The translations under genes were made by a program, and so were the position numbers. From Chlorops oryzae (Eukaryota > Arthropoda > Insecta > Diptera > Chloropidae), in the NCBI GenBank assembly GCA_020466095.1, contig CM035806.1, positions 56,626,916 through 56,690,915 of the forward strand: a DNA stretch of 64,000 nt, written 5' to 3'. The notes under the pieces are model-generated. The model worked only from the letters and a program-made list of their open reading frames with translations. It was not told where the DNA came from and searched no databases. This document shows positions 21,197 through 31,450 of the stretch, piece after piece; the stretch's first letter is position 1; each line of letters starts with the position of its first letter.

Positions 21197-22834
21197 CACA
21201 TATGGCCAAAATAATAAGTACACCAACTTAATATTTGTTGTGCTGTATAATTTTTATGAAAAAAGTAATGCCACACATAGTTACTCTATTTTTTTTAAAT
21301 AACTGCAGTATGGCAACACTTTTGAAGTTGATAAAGAGAAAGGGATTTCCCCGAATTCTCATATTCGAGGCTGTTTACTTTAAAAAGCTTATTTTACCTG
21401 GTCAAAATAATAAGTACACTGCAAGTTGTTTGTAATTTTTCGGTAATCGGCTGAAGTTTTTCGCAAAGGTTTGTTATTTTTTGTTTTGTTTTTGGTCATT
21501 CTTAGGAAAATAAACAGAAAACTGTTTCCTAGATGGGTCGAAATAACCATTGCACACCTGAAGAAAGAAAGATAGTGTCCACGCTAAGAAATAATGGTGA
21601 AACTCTGCGTTCGATATCTAAAATGATACACCGATCAGTATTTTTTGTACAAAATGCTTTAAAAATAAAAAAAACGATTGAAACACGTGGAAGACCAAAG
21701 CAGACATCGACAACGACCGACAACCGGATAGTAACCCTTGCGAAAAAGGACCCATTCATTTCTTCTAGAGCCATTGCAGCAGATATTGGAAATGTTATTT
21801 CGACACGGACAGTCCGTAGAAGACTTCAAAGATCCAATTTACCAGGACGCATAGCAAGAAGAGTTCCACTGCTTCGGAAAAAAAATTTGCAGATTCGGTT
21901 AGCGTTTGCAAAGACCCATGCAAAATGGTCTGAACCAGCCGGCGAAAAAAAATGGCGCAATATATTGTGGAGCGACGAAACGAAAATAAATTTATTTGGA
22001 AATGACTCTGCACGGAATGTTCGTCGCCCCAAGGGTAAAGAATTCCATGTCCGCTACACGAAAAAGACCGTAAAACACGGAGGCGGCAACATTATGGTGT
22101 GGGGTTGTTTTTCATGGCATGGTGTCGGACCGATACATCGAATTAATGACACCATGACCAGATTCCACTATAAGGATATTTTGGAGAGCACGATGTTACC
22201 CTATGCTGAAGAGAATATGCCCCTAAAATGGGTTTTCCAGCAGGATAATGATCCTAAACACACTTCCAAGTTGGTTTAAGATTGGTTTCAAAAAAATGGT
22301 GTAGCTTTGCTTGATTGGCCAAGTCAGTCACCGGACTTGAATCCAATCGAAAACCTTTGGGGAGAGCTTAAACAAAGAATAGGAAGAGAAAATTTTCAAA
22401 ACAAGGACCAATTATGGGATTACGTTAGAAAAGCTTGGTATGCGATACCAGTCGCAACTTGCCGTAAACTAACTGCCAGTATGCCGAATAGAATAAGTAA
22501 AACAGTCGAAAATCATGGTGGTTATACAGGTTATTAGCCAAATATTTTAGATACCAATCAAATATGCCTTTAAAAAATGGTTATTTATTTTTGTTTTTGT
22601 TAGATGTATTGAATGTACTTATTATTTTGTCCATCATTTTTTGTTAGTTTGATACTTTTTCAATAAAATGGAGCACAATTTTTATTTTAAAATAGTGTAA
22701 AGCATATTTTTTTATAAAATATATTATAAGGAAGATAAATTGATGCACATTTTTTCAAAACCTTAGATGGTTTTTAGCCTGAGGTCTCATAAGAAAACTA
22801 TATAAGGCTGTACTTATTATTTTGGCCATATGTG
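21197..22834 (+). mobile_element. Tc1-family element of IR/DR type (Bari/Paris-like)
   Basis: Ends CACATATGGCCAAAATAATA and its inverted copy, flanked by TA (21195-21196 and 22835-22836). The motif CAAAATAATAAGTACA occurs at each outer end (about 21206 and 22810) and again about 200 bp inward on both sides (about 21403 and 22614), the inverted-repeat/direct-repeat layout in which the transposase binds two sites per end. Length 1,638 bp with one transposase gene. The related element at 55.5 kb has the empty site GCTGATATATATGACC, which fits insertion at TA. Family name inferred from layout only. Confidence 0.9.
21533..22537 (+). pseudogene. Tc1/Bari-like DD34E transposase, one internal stop
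   Basis: Cut-and-paste transposase acting on the element's own ends. Starts MGRNNHCTPEERKIVSTLRN: helix-turn-helix in residues 1-120 with the GRP linker (ETRGRPKQTS). Catalytic residues: D in ILWSDETK (about residue 146), D in QQDNDPKHT (about 239), E in SPDLNPIENLW; 34 residues lie between the last D and E. TVKHGGGNIMVWGCFSWHG is the conserved central block. A TAA at 22277-22279 replaces the residue after SKLV; the frame then continues unchanged (DWFQKNGVALLDWPSQSPDL) to the stop at 22535-22537. Apart from that one codon the gene, about 334 codons, looks whole, so the copy is fairly young. Confidence 0.92.
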
Positions 22835-24130
22835 TATATGACCGACCCCCATTATTTTTTTACCCCAAGTATTTTCTTTAAACATACCTACCCTCTATCT
22901 CCCCTCCTTAGGGGGGTCCCCATACAAAAATAGGCTTAAATTAAAGAAAAATGCCTCACGAACTTCAATCTATAATATAGATGCCGTAGGAACAAGAACG
23001 AGCATGTTCAGTATGCATATTCGAAAAATTTTAAAAATTACCTTTTAAACGAGCCTAATATGAAGAATATTGGATTCGTTTTTGGTATGTTTTAATAATA
23101 TGTTATAATTATTACTTTTTTTAAAAACTGAATTTTGGGTTCCATCCCCTAACTGGCCAAATAATGACCCTAGTAGAAAAAAAATAAATTTTCTACTCAA
23201 ATGCCGCAAACCTCAATCTATGACGAGTTTTTTGAGACTATAACCATTAAAATCGGTTAGTGGTTTCTATTCATAAAATTAATTCAAAACAAATATTTTT
23301 TGGAACGCATTATTCACTGTTTTCACGTTCCTTTCTTAAGTCTTTGCATGTCTCTCTTGATCTGTATGCATATGAAACCACTAACCGATATTATCGGTTA
23401 TAGTATAGTGCTGGATCGCATCTTATAATTTTATTTATATTTTAAACTTTGCGTACAAAGACCTAACTCACGTGTTTTGAACGAAAATTGATATCAAAAA
23501 GCCCTAACTCAGAAAACTGCTCGAAACACAGAAAAAATAAAAATTCAAGCCTAAAACAAATTTCGTGCGTAGTATTTAATTGACTTTGCGTTTAAACTTT
23601 TTTTTAAATATCTAACCTTTGCGATTTTATGAAGTTTTTTCCTTCTCCTGTAAAGTAGCAAAATAATGAGTTACGCCCTTTCTATCCGAAGCTATCGATA
23701 TGCAGATTTTAAAGGCCATGCGGGGCCCCATATACTGACTTTAATTCAATTTCTTGATGTAAACCGCCCCTTTGCCACACAAACATTTTTTGGATTCTAA
23801 TCGGAGGCACAAATTAAAAATTTAACTGAAATATTTGGAAAAAGTTTGATTTTGGGGCAGTTTTTTTTGTGACAGACGCTAGCACTGGAGGTACCCACTT
23901 TTGCAATCACAATAATTGCCTTTAAATATGTTCAAACGTCAAATTTCATCAAAATATGCTGAAAAACTCCGGTTTAAGAGCAATGTATGTGAAATTCATA
24001 ACAGACCTTAGTACTGGAGGTACCCTTAAAAATGGTCCGATCAGTTCCGAGCTTGTTCTTACTCACGTTACCTTGAGCATGCATACCAAATTTCATCAAG
24101 ATAGCTCAACTCCTTTGATAAGAAAAAATG

Positions 24131-24426
24131 TATACCTGGTAGTAAATCAGTACTGTTAATGCAAGTGAAATTTCAGCACCAGTAAGCTAAGACTGGTACT
24201 TAAGATGTTAAATGCAGTAAAAATATACTGCAGTGTGCCCATGCATGCTAATTAGCTAATAAAAAAAAGGTTGTTTGGTTTTGGATAATCCACAGCTGTG
24301 GAATCGCGGTCATCGCAAAAAAATTTTTTGTAGTACCTGTGGAGACCTGCAATAACTCGGATATATCCTTTAATTTCTTTACCAATTTTTTTTATTTTTG
24401 TTTTTCTTCAAAAGTTATGTTATAAC
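24131..24426. other. Unassigned spacer
   Basis: AT-rich; no coding or repeat feature recognised between the DINE-1 and the hAT element. Confidence 0.35.
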
Positions 24427-24627
24427 TAGAGCTGGAAAAAATATGCTCGAAAATTTTCTAAATATGCATGCAAATATGCTCAAAAAAGTGGATAAATATG
24501 CTCGAAATTATGCTTTTCTAAATTTGCTTTTATTCCCAAAAAACAATAACAACTTACTTACATGTACTTAAAAATATACCTTTCTTGTTGTAAAGATTAT
24601 ATAAAACCTTCAAGTGTTCAATATAAT

Positions 24628-24813
24628 CCAAGGTTTATTTAACAAGGTGATATCAATATTACAACAAAAACAACAAATCTGAAACTAAACTGTCAAATTA
24701 TATGAAATTTTTAGACTTTTTAGTTCCCTTGCAATAACAAAGCAATGTGTTTGTTTTAGATTTGTTGTTCTTGTTGTAATATTGATATCACCTTCTTAAA
24801 TACACCTTTAATC
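24628..24813. mobile_element. Palindromic MITE nested in hAT element
   Basis: The left arm has AAGGTGATATCAATATTACA and the right arm its inverted copy; the arms match over about 50 bp (TTGTTGTAATATTGATATCA in the right arm). Part of the same repeat lies at about 3040-3170 inside the first hAT element, so it is a dispersed family. TAATCC/TAATCT flank it, perhaps a short duplication. Confidence 0.65.
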
Positions 24814-24907
24814 TAATCGTATCGAGTTTGAATTTTTTAAACTGAACGTATTGGCAAAGAACAAAGTTAATTTTTAAACTGGGCAAGAAATGATCCGTTG
24901 ATTTGTT

Positions 24908-25096
24908 TTAAGTTTCCATATGACTATTACATTTTAAAATGACACGTTTTTTAAGATTTTTGAATGAAAATGATTTTCGCCGCTCATCAAACACGAGCTT
25001 GTATTGGGAGAATATTCGCTCGACATCCATAGAGGTGGTTGGCGCGAATCTAAACATTAATATTTCAGCTGGTGAAAGGCTTTTTACGTAGGCATT
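24908..25096 (-). pseudogene. hAT transposase C-terminal dimerisation fragment
   Basis: About 62 open codons ending at the TAA in 24908-24910 read SLSPAEILMFRFAPTTSMDV, then ERIFSQYKLVFDERRKSFSF and KNLKKRVIL. This is the hAT C-terminal dimerisation motif (P-x-S-x-x-x-E-R-x-F-S ... R-R-x-S-x-x-x-x-N-L). The catalytic region has been deleted and no start codon remains. It shows the family of the surrounding element and its orientation. Confidence 0.88.
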
Positions 25097-25249
25097 GTTG
25101 TCAATTTACGAAACCAATGACCAGAATCACTAAAATATGCTCATTTTCTGAATATTAAACAAAAAATGCATGCTCTGACAAAAATAGCAAAATTATCCAA
25201 AAGCATATGTTTTATGCTCAAGCATATTTTTTCCAGCTCTAGTTATAAC

Positions 25250-25371
25250 ATAACTATTAATTTTCAAAATAAACGTGTAATAATAGTGTACTAGGAGTGC
25301 CAGTTGCGGTCGACATTCGACCGCTCTAGAAAAAATTTTTATTATTATTAGTACCTATTTTATTTTAAATT
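25250..25371. other. Short spacer with a palindrome
   Basis: GCGGTCGACATTCGACCGC at about 25307-25325 is a near-perfect palindrome, followed by AT-rich sequence. No other feature. Confidence 0.35.
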
Positions 25372-25650
25372 TTGTAAATTTTTAAGAGAGAACAATTTCT
25401 CTATTCACAACATTTTTCGTAAAAGTTTTGAAATCTTTAGGCAAATAACCGTAGTGTGGAGTTTCAGATATAAAAATCCGCCATTCATCCACTGACCGAA
25501 CTCTGCAGGCGGCAACATACAGTTGTCCTTGCTAAAATACTGATGTTCTTAATAAAATATCCACTTTCTTGAATGTTTGTTCCTGCTATTTATTGGACAT
25601 ATAAAAGGCTAGAATTATTAGAAGTTGCGTTCGCTGGAAAAAAGGGTAAC
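25372..25650 (-). pseudogene. Helitron/Helentron helicase C-terminal remnant
   Basis: The minus-strand frame reads EQTFKKVDILLRTSVF, one stop, QGQLYVAACRVRSVDEWRIF and onward to FTKNVVNREI. G-Q-L-Y-V-A-x-S-R-V-R-S is motif VI of Pif1-type helicases in Rep/Hel proteins of Helitrons, and the preceding text fits the N-K-x-Q-G-Q-T-F motif V (here SNK*QEQTF). At least two stops make it non-functional. The protein class is the presumed source of rolling-circle mobility for the DINE-1 copies in the window. Confidence 0.8.
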
Positions 25651-26139
25651 AAAGTGCCGGACAAATTTTGAACGACTTTAAACGGATATTTTAGAATAGG
25701 AGAGCCCGTGCCAAAGATCCTCAAAGAAAGAATTTTGAAATAATGTGAAAGCATTTGTATTCCTACATGTTATTTCCGATTTAAAATGCTAAGCACCACA
25801 ATAGCAACAAATTAGACTCAATGAACCACAGTTAAAAGGTTCAAATTGTCGCGATGCTGCATTCAAAGCGCACTTGTATGAAGCTTCCAAATTGTTAGTT
25901 TCGTGATCGTTTTCATTTATTAACTTTAATTTTTCTCTCCCTCTCCTAAGAGCATATCACAATAAACCAATTCAAAAATATTACACGAATGCAATGAATT
26001 TACGCAAAAACAAAAAAAAAGGTAAAAAAAATGACTAAAATTCAAAAACTTTGATTTTCTCTCCCTCGCTCCAAAAAGTCATAAAAGCGCAAGAGCATAT
26101 CTCAAAGAACCAATAACGAAAACAACAAAAACCACTCAC
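25651..26139. other. Unassigned spacer
   Basis: May hold more decayed helicase text on the minus strand (about 25650-25730), then AT-rich sequence without a supported feature. Confidence 0.35.
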
Positions 26140-26350
26140 ACAAGTGCATTTCGACAGTCTTCCGAGTCTTCCCAGTTCACCAAAACATTCGCTTGGGATT
26201 CGAAAGCAAACGTATACGCGAACTTTAAGCGAACAAAACGTTCGCTTTCGAATTCGAGAATAATTCGCTGGCACACACTTTGTCGCTCAGTTATTGGCAG
26301 CAAATTGTTCGTTTACGAATTCGCGCTGACTTTCGCTTTCGATTCGCTTT
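26140..26350. repeat. TTCGCTTTCG-rich cluster
   Basis: Within about 200 bp, GAATTCG, TTCGCTTTCG, GCGAAC and close variants recur on both strands (for example about 26190, 26245, 26310, 26335). It looks like degenerate short repeats. No coding; function unknown. Confidence 0.45.
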
Positions 26351-26544
26351 CGGATGATTTTGCGAAGGTTGGGCGGGTTTCGTTTTCAAGTTGTTCCTAT
26401 AGGCCAAATTAGTTTACTACATTTTTATTTTTATTTCTTTTGTATTTTATTGAAAATTTATGAAGGACCAAGTGCCTTATTACACAGAGGTGCTCATTTA
26501 TATATTTGTAAAAAGCTTATAAACTATAAGTTATACAGTGACTA

Positions 26545-27255
26545 CCACTCAAAATGGCCCACCTGTTAAATCTTCATTTAAATGCCTATATATTGAAAAA
26601 TATAACTGTTACAACAAAATTGTCTGAGAAACATAACAAATTTATTCAATTTTGAACATAAAAAACTTAACTTTATTCATTTCAAACAAAAAACTTGGAA
26701 GTTATAACAAAAATAAAAATATTCGCGCTAATTTCATGCGTCACTCAAAATGGCCCACTTTACATTAAAGCGGGCTAAATAAAAAAATGTCCAAAAATTT
26801 GTGGTTTTAATATTAAGTCGGATATCCTTTTCGTTAAATAACGGATTTTAGTCGGGTTGGAACGGATTGGACTAGTTTCTTTACATTCCGCGGGTTAATT
26901 TTAACCCATACCGCTTTTAAGGCAGTTTCAAGGTATTTTATATTACTAATGTAATGTTTTTGGATTTGAATCTCAAATTTTTACTAAAACTCCTCTTTAA
27001 TGTTGAGATTGGATGAGTGTGGGGGCATCTGAAGCACTCTGGGACAATTTTTTAGTCACCATTTCTTGACGATTCCAGCAATATGCTCAGGCTCATTTGC
27101 TTAGTAGAAGTGATATGTCCCTGCTTTACCTAACTTCCGCGTGCTTTGGATTAAATCTTCTATTAATATTTTCGAATAGTGGTTTTTAACCATATTTCCA
27201 TGGATCAGGCATAGATTACCCACCTCAGCTGCCGAGCAAGGGGCCTAGACTAGAA
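26545..27255 (-). pseudogene. Tc1-like element remnant with direct repeats at its end
   Basis: The minus-strand text at about 27240-26990 reads LCLIHGNMVKNHY, EHIAGIVKKW, LKNCPRVLQMPPHSSNLNIK, which fits the D-P-K-H-T-A-x-x-V-K-x-W ... P-P-Q-S-P-D-L-N-P-I-E region of Tc1 transposases, with stops. At the other end ACTCAAAATGGCCCAC occurs at about 26548 and again at 26742, an outer/inner pair as expected for an IR/DR end. The opposite end was not found. Confidence 0.65.
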
Positions 27256-27256
27256 T

Positions 27257-27582
27257 TTGATAGGTCCATTATTAAGGGTACCTCCAATACTAGGGTCTGT
27301 CACAAAAATCTCAAAACTGCCCCAAAACCGGATTTTTTTGAGATATTTTACTGAAACTTAGAATTTGAACGTATGTTAAGGCCTCCGATTAGAAAACAAA
27401 AAAAATGGGAAAAGTGGGCGTGGCAAAAGGGTGGTTTTCATAAAGAAATTAAATAAAAGTCGGTATATGGGGCCCCGAAAGGCCTTAAACACCTCTTGAT
27501 ATTAAAAATTATTTGAAGATGTGAGTCTGTGTCGGGTATTTTATTGTCAGGATCGCCTGACAATAACACCCTTACTTGTTTT
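27257..27582 (+). mobile_element. DINE-1-like element, 5'-truncated
   Basis: Shares TCCATTATTAAGGGTACCTC, CAAAACTGCCCCAAAA, GTGGGCGTGGCAAAAGGG and the ending GTCAGGATCGCCTGAC hairpin, AACACCCTTACTTGTTTT with the complete copy at 43633-44936. Its 5' end joins the Tc1 remnant directly. Confidence 0.8.
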
Positions 27583-28009
27583 TTAAACTCAATTTGATGG
27601 CAGATAAGAGCGCTGCCAGACTTGACTATTTGTATTTCATTCATTTCATCTTGAAATTGCAACTAAAATTGACGCCAATTAAGTCCTCTAATTTTCAAAT
27701 CGTTGAAAAATAATTGCTGAAGTAAAGTTTCTTAATAATGTTGACGTAAAATTTTAATATTTCCTTGTACAATTATTTGATTTGTGCTGCCGAGATGTAG
27801 GCAGATTTTGGGCCTCGTGCGGTAGAATAGGTAGAATGTCAAATTTTACAAAATATGCGGTAGATTTACCGCATATGCGGTAGAAGTGGCCACACTGGAA
27901 CCAACATGAGAGAGAGAGAGCATGAAAAATTACATGAATACAGAAAATGTCACAACAAATGAGAGAGAGAAAGAGACATTGAAGTTCACTGTTTTTTCGC
28001 CTGAGCGAT
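27583..28009. other. Unassigned spacer with short GA repeats
   Basis: Holds (GA)n tracts near 27908 and 27960 and a palindromic GCGGTAGATTTACCGC at about 27858. No coding recognised. Confidence 0.35.
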
Positions 28010-28014
28010 CGTCG

Positions 28015-29265
28015 CACAGTGTCGCGAGTGCTGCCAAAAATGCCAAAAATTATGGTTTGAATTGTTAAAAATATGTTTTGGGACCCGGTTAACAATACCT
28101 CCATTAAGAAAAATCAAAATCTAAAATCTTCTTACCCAATGCCATTTAAGAACAGCACGCCCTCAAAGTTGCACTTCCAATCACTTGTTTATTTCTAAAT
28201 AAAATTTGTCTTTGAATCGCAATTTTTTAAGATGCGTTTTTTGGTTACATTGTAGTCCGACCATTACGATTTATGTGTCATATTAAAATATGACATATCT
28301 ACTTTATGGTAACGATTTTATTTTTGGACATCTTGAGCCCATATGTGAAACGCCGTCGCTTTTAAAATACAACTTCAGAGAATTGATTTTGGAAAAATAT
28401 AAAATATTTGAAAGGCAATTTAAAAAAACACCGAAAAACACGTTTTTTGTTTTTTTACAAATGATAATGGCGAGTATGTACTAACTTTTAAAACAAAAAT
28501 CAGCTGCAATGGCCTGCAATGTTGAAAGTTATGTTTATTTTTGTAGCGGGATTAGGAATTAAATTTGGTGAAATTTTTGACATGTGGATTTTAAAAACAA
28601 ACGTTTCGCAAACAACTTCGTGTGATTCTGGAGATAATTAAAATTTTTTATTTTTCAAACCTATTTCTAGTATATAAATACCTTCAATTTTCAATTCGAG
28701 GCGGACATGGGAGTGGGCAGATTTTTATTATTTTTTATAAGCTTTTTGAAGTCAGGCAAGTTCGAGTTTCGAACGTATAATTTTTATCTTAACTTTTCGT
28801 TTGAATTTCGGTGTTTTTGTTATGGTGCATTTCTTGTTTTCCAAAGATTGGACTAATTTTTTTTATAGTTTTGTGATAAATATGTGTTTCAATTTTTCAA
28901 CAAGTACCACATTTACCAATTCCTGCAAACTTTTTCATACAAATTGCAGGGCACTTCCTAATTGATTTTTTTGCTAGCTTTGAGTGAGAGTGGCCGAAAA
29001 ATTGGGCGTGGCAACCCACTTTTTCTATATTTTTGTAGTATTTGTGGTCAAAAGGAATCCATGTGCTGAATTTCAAACCTCTAGCTCCAAAAATGCAAAT
29101 TTTGGATTTTCAGGAACAAGGGGGGATAGGTGGCGGGGTGGTTGTGCTGCTAATTTTTTAAAAATTTCTTCATCTTATCGAAAGTATTGTCCATGCCAAA
29201 TTTCATTGCTCTGGGGCAACTCCTTCTATTTTTGGCCAAAAAATGTATGAAGACGCGACACTGTG
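28015..29265. mobile_element. Transib-like non-autonomous element
   Basis: Ends CACAGTGTCGCG at 28015 and CGCGACACTGTG at 29254-29265, flanked by CGTCG at 28010-28014 and 29266-29270. Established: Transib elements make GC-rich 5-bp duplications and begin with a CAC(A)xTG heptamer like that of RAG recombination signals. The TIR is short (about 12-15 bp). No transposase frame is seen; the right part has gggcgtggc-type text resembling DINE-1 internal units. The assignment is by termini only. Confidence 0.65.
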
Positions 29266-29351
29266 CGTCGGGCGGCTAAAAGTAAAATACGAGGTTCGCG
29301 TTTCCTTCGCCTGCGCGAAGATTTGGTGAATTTGTGTAAAATTTACGTTCG

Positions 29352-29644
29352 TACATTTGTTATACCTTATTAGCGGTTTAACCTCAGGAAAAATAGGATT
29401 TAAAAACGAACTTGAACTTTTTTAAAAATCAATTTAAATAATCTCAGCAAAAAATTACCAATTTTTCCAATAAAAGTACGTATAATTTTAAACCAAAATT
29501 TGTCTTAAATAAGAAATTGCTGGCTGGCCATTGTAAGCCAAAGATTGCTATTTTAAGAATTTCATCACATAAAAAAAAGTTGAAGTTCGTTTTTAAATCC
29601 CATTTTTTCGATGGTTAAACCGCAAATAAGGTATAACAAATATA
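29352..29644. mobile_element. MITE with about 60-bp TIRs
   Basis: Left ATTTGTTATACCTTATTAGC and, reversed, right ATTTGTTATACCTTATTTGC; similarity continues through GGTTTAACC and GGATTTAAAAACGAACTT in both arms. The target duplication is unclear. No coding. Confidence 0.7.
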
Positions 29645-30109
29645 CCACAGATTTGAAGTTAATTGATCGAAGATTTAAAAAAAAATTAAAAAAGCATGTC
29701 TTAATTGGACCTTTTCCATACCAAAATGGCTCCCAAAGTAAAATAATTGAAAATTTTTTCAGAATTTTTGACTTTGAGCGTTTATTTTTCACACAATAAC
29801 TGCAGTTTTGACCATCAATTCAATTTTGCCCAAAAGCCTGTACAATTGGCTTTCAAACCGCATTACAATTTTTTTTCTACAGTAAGCCACTAGCGTGGGA
29901 GAATTGTTTTTCTGGACTTAATGCCAGAAAACTTTAAGGCCCTATAACTCCTCAGGGGTGCATTTGGGACCCCCACCTCACATACGATTTTTTGTTCATC
30001 TTGGACTCCCCTACCACCCCTGTAAAGGAATGTACTACCTGACGGGACACCCTGTATAATTCAAAATTCTTATTTATTGTAATACCTCGAAAAACTCGAG
30101 TTTCAGAGC
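29645..30109. other. Unassigned spacer
   Basis: AT-rich sequence. The segment near 29930-30030 contains CCCC/GGGG-bearing text somewhat like the repeat core at 20.9 kb, but too weak to assign. Confidence 0.3.
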
Positions 30110-30789
30110 GATTCTTGTGATATTTTTAATAGACCCTAGCACTTGTGGTAGCCTTAAAGCCGGATCGATCAGTAAAATATTCGTAGTGAATGTTTTTGAC
30201 TATAAAAGAAATCCATGTGCCAAATTTAGTTCAAGTCCCATTTGAATTTCAGCAATTAGGGACAATTTTCCTAGTATTATAAATTACATTTGATGCCTTA
30301 AGATTTGTATACATATTTTATTAAAAACTTTTAAAAAAATGCAGGCTTTGAAGCAGTTTTCATTATTTTCATAACAAACCCTAGTGCTGGAGGTGTCATT
30401 AAATATGGTCGGTTTTGGTCTATTCTCAAATTTGTTTTCACTAATTTCCCCGCGAACAGACATACATAGGTACCCAGCAGGAAAAGCCCCCTGATAAAAT
30501 CAGTGATGTCAGGGTGACTTTGCAGCCGGTATGAATGCCAATTCGTAGGACACTTTGTATGACATTTGTATACGAACTGACAGGGACTTTCTGGACGACT
30601 TTGTCTTCGTGGGATTAGAAAAAGTCATTAGTGACGCCTAGCAGCACAATGTGAAAAAAACATTTTAGAACAGCACATACTCTTTTCTCTCTAAATGTCA
30701 GTTTATAGAAACCGGTTCGAAAACTCTCATCTTTGTCTTTTCTTTGAATATTTCGGAAATTTTTAAGAATCTATTTTTAACAATTTTTG

Positions 30790-31060
30790 TTTTCCTCAGC
30801 TAGGGATCGAACCATGTAGGACTGTAGGTCATATAGGACTATAGGTCTAACTCTTCTTCTTCCTAATCCCTGCAATGTGTTAGAGCTACGCTGCTTCAAC
30901 ATATGCATATAGCACGAGGGAAAGAGAAGCATGCTATGGCAGCAAAATCTTTAGCTCTGCTGTAGTGAAATCAATTGCCACTTTTATTTTTAATTTTAGG
31001 CGATTTTCGAGTACATTACATATAAAATATCTACCAAACTCAGCACCCCAAAAAGCATAG
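30790..31060 (-). repeat. Dispersed repeat with tRNA-like B box (SINE-like)
   Basis: On the minus strand the segment ends GGTTCGATCCCTAGCTGAGG, a Pol III B-box-like motif, and the body (GCAATGTGTTAGAGCTACGC and AGCATGCTATGGCAGCAAAA on the plus strand) recurs inverted at 63100-63290. The A box is not clear, so the SINE label is tentative. Confidence 0.5.
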
Positions 31061-31247
31061 GGTCACCCTTCTGTAACAGGCCTTTTTTTTATGTGCCGGT
31101 GCATTAAAGAGTCTTGTAATAGACCACGCGCATTTTGAGCAATTTGCAAAAAAGCCCTTTTGAACAATGGATATAAAAAACAATGTTGCAAGTTTGTGTA
31201 GCCAATTTTTTTTGAGTCTGATAAAACACATTTCCATCTAACTAAAG

Positions 31248-31450
31248 CAGTGCTTGCCAGCACGACCACTAGCACAATTTCTCTCATTCTTCACATGTAT
31301 GTGTGCTTAAGAGGCTTCGTTCATTGCCGCTGCCAAACTGATTGAATTCTCTCGCTATCACAGACGCTGTGTGCGAGAAACAACAACAAAGAAACAACAA
31401 AGCCGCAATACTCAGCTTTGTATGAAAGAGTATTACGCTGGCAAGCACTG
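31248..31450. mobile_element. 203-bp hAT MITE, perfect 8-bp duplication
   Basis: CAGTGCTTGCCAGC at 31248 and GCTGGCAAGCACTG at 31437-31450 are exact inverted copies. AACTAAAG lies at 31240-31247 and 31451-31458. No coding. Confidence 0.9.

Larger units (their letters stand above)
20398..23702. mobile_element. TIR element with repeat core, carrying a Tc1 insertion
   Basis: CATATCGTTAGCTTCGGATA at 20398 and its inverted copy (one difference) at 23683-23702 extend to about 37 bp (..GAAAGGGCGTAACTCAT). TAACTCA motifs recur inside both ends (about 20556, 20594, 23464, 23503). The core, with GACCGACCCCCATTA ... CTATCTCCCCTCCTTA units in three copies, is shared with the element at 55004-56513. Without the Tc1 it would be about 1.67 kb. 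No coding of its own. The target duplication was not resolved. Confidence 0.75.
20312..24130 (-). mobile_element. DINE-1-like element (minus), split by the 20.4-23.7 kb element
   Basis: The piece at 23703-24130 is the middle of a minus-strand DINE-1 (reverse complements of GTACCTCCAGTACTA and GGGGCGGTTT). The piece at 20312-20397 is its 3' end (reverse complement: GTCTGTGTCGGTTATTTTAT, TGTCAGGCTCGC). The two are neighbours in the complete copy at 44780-44930, so the 3.3-kb element between them is an insertion. Confidence 0.7.
24427..25241 (-). mobile_element. Internally deleted hAT element with 8-bp duplication
   Basis: TIR TAGAGCTGGAAAAAATATGC at 24427 with an exact inverted copy ending at 25241; flanks GTTATAAC at 24419-24426 and 25242-25249, a perfect 8-bp duplication. 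The interior keeps the 3' end of a hAT transposase on the minus strand and a palindromic MITE. Further ATATGCTC-type motifs lie just inside each end. Confidence 0.9.
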
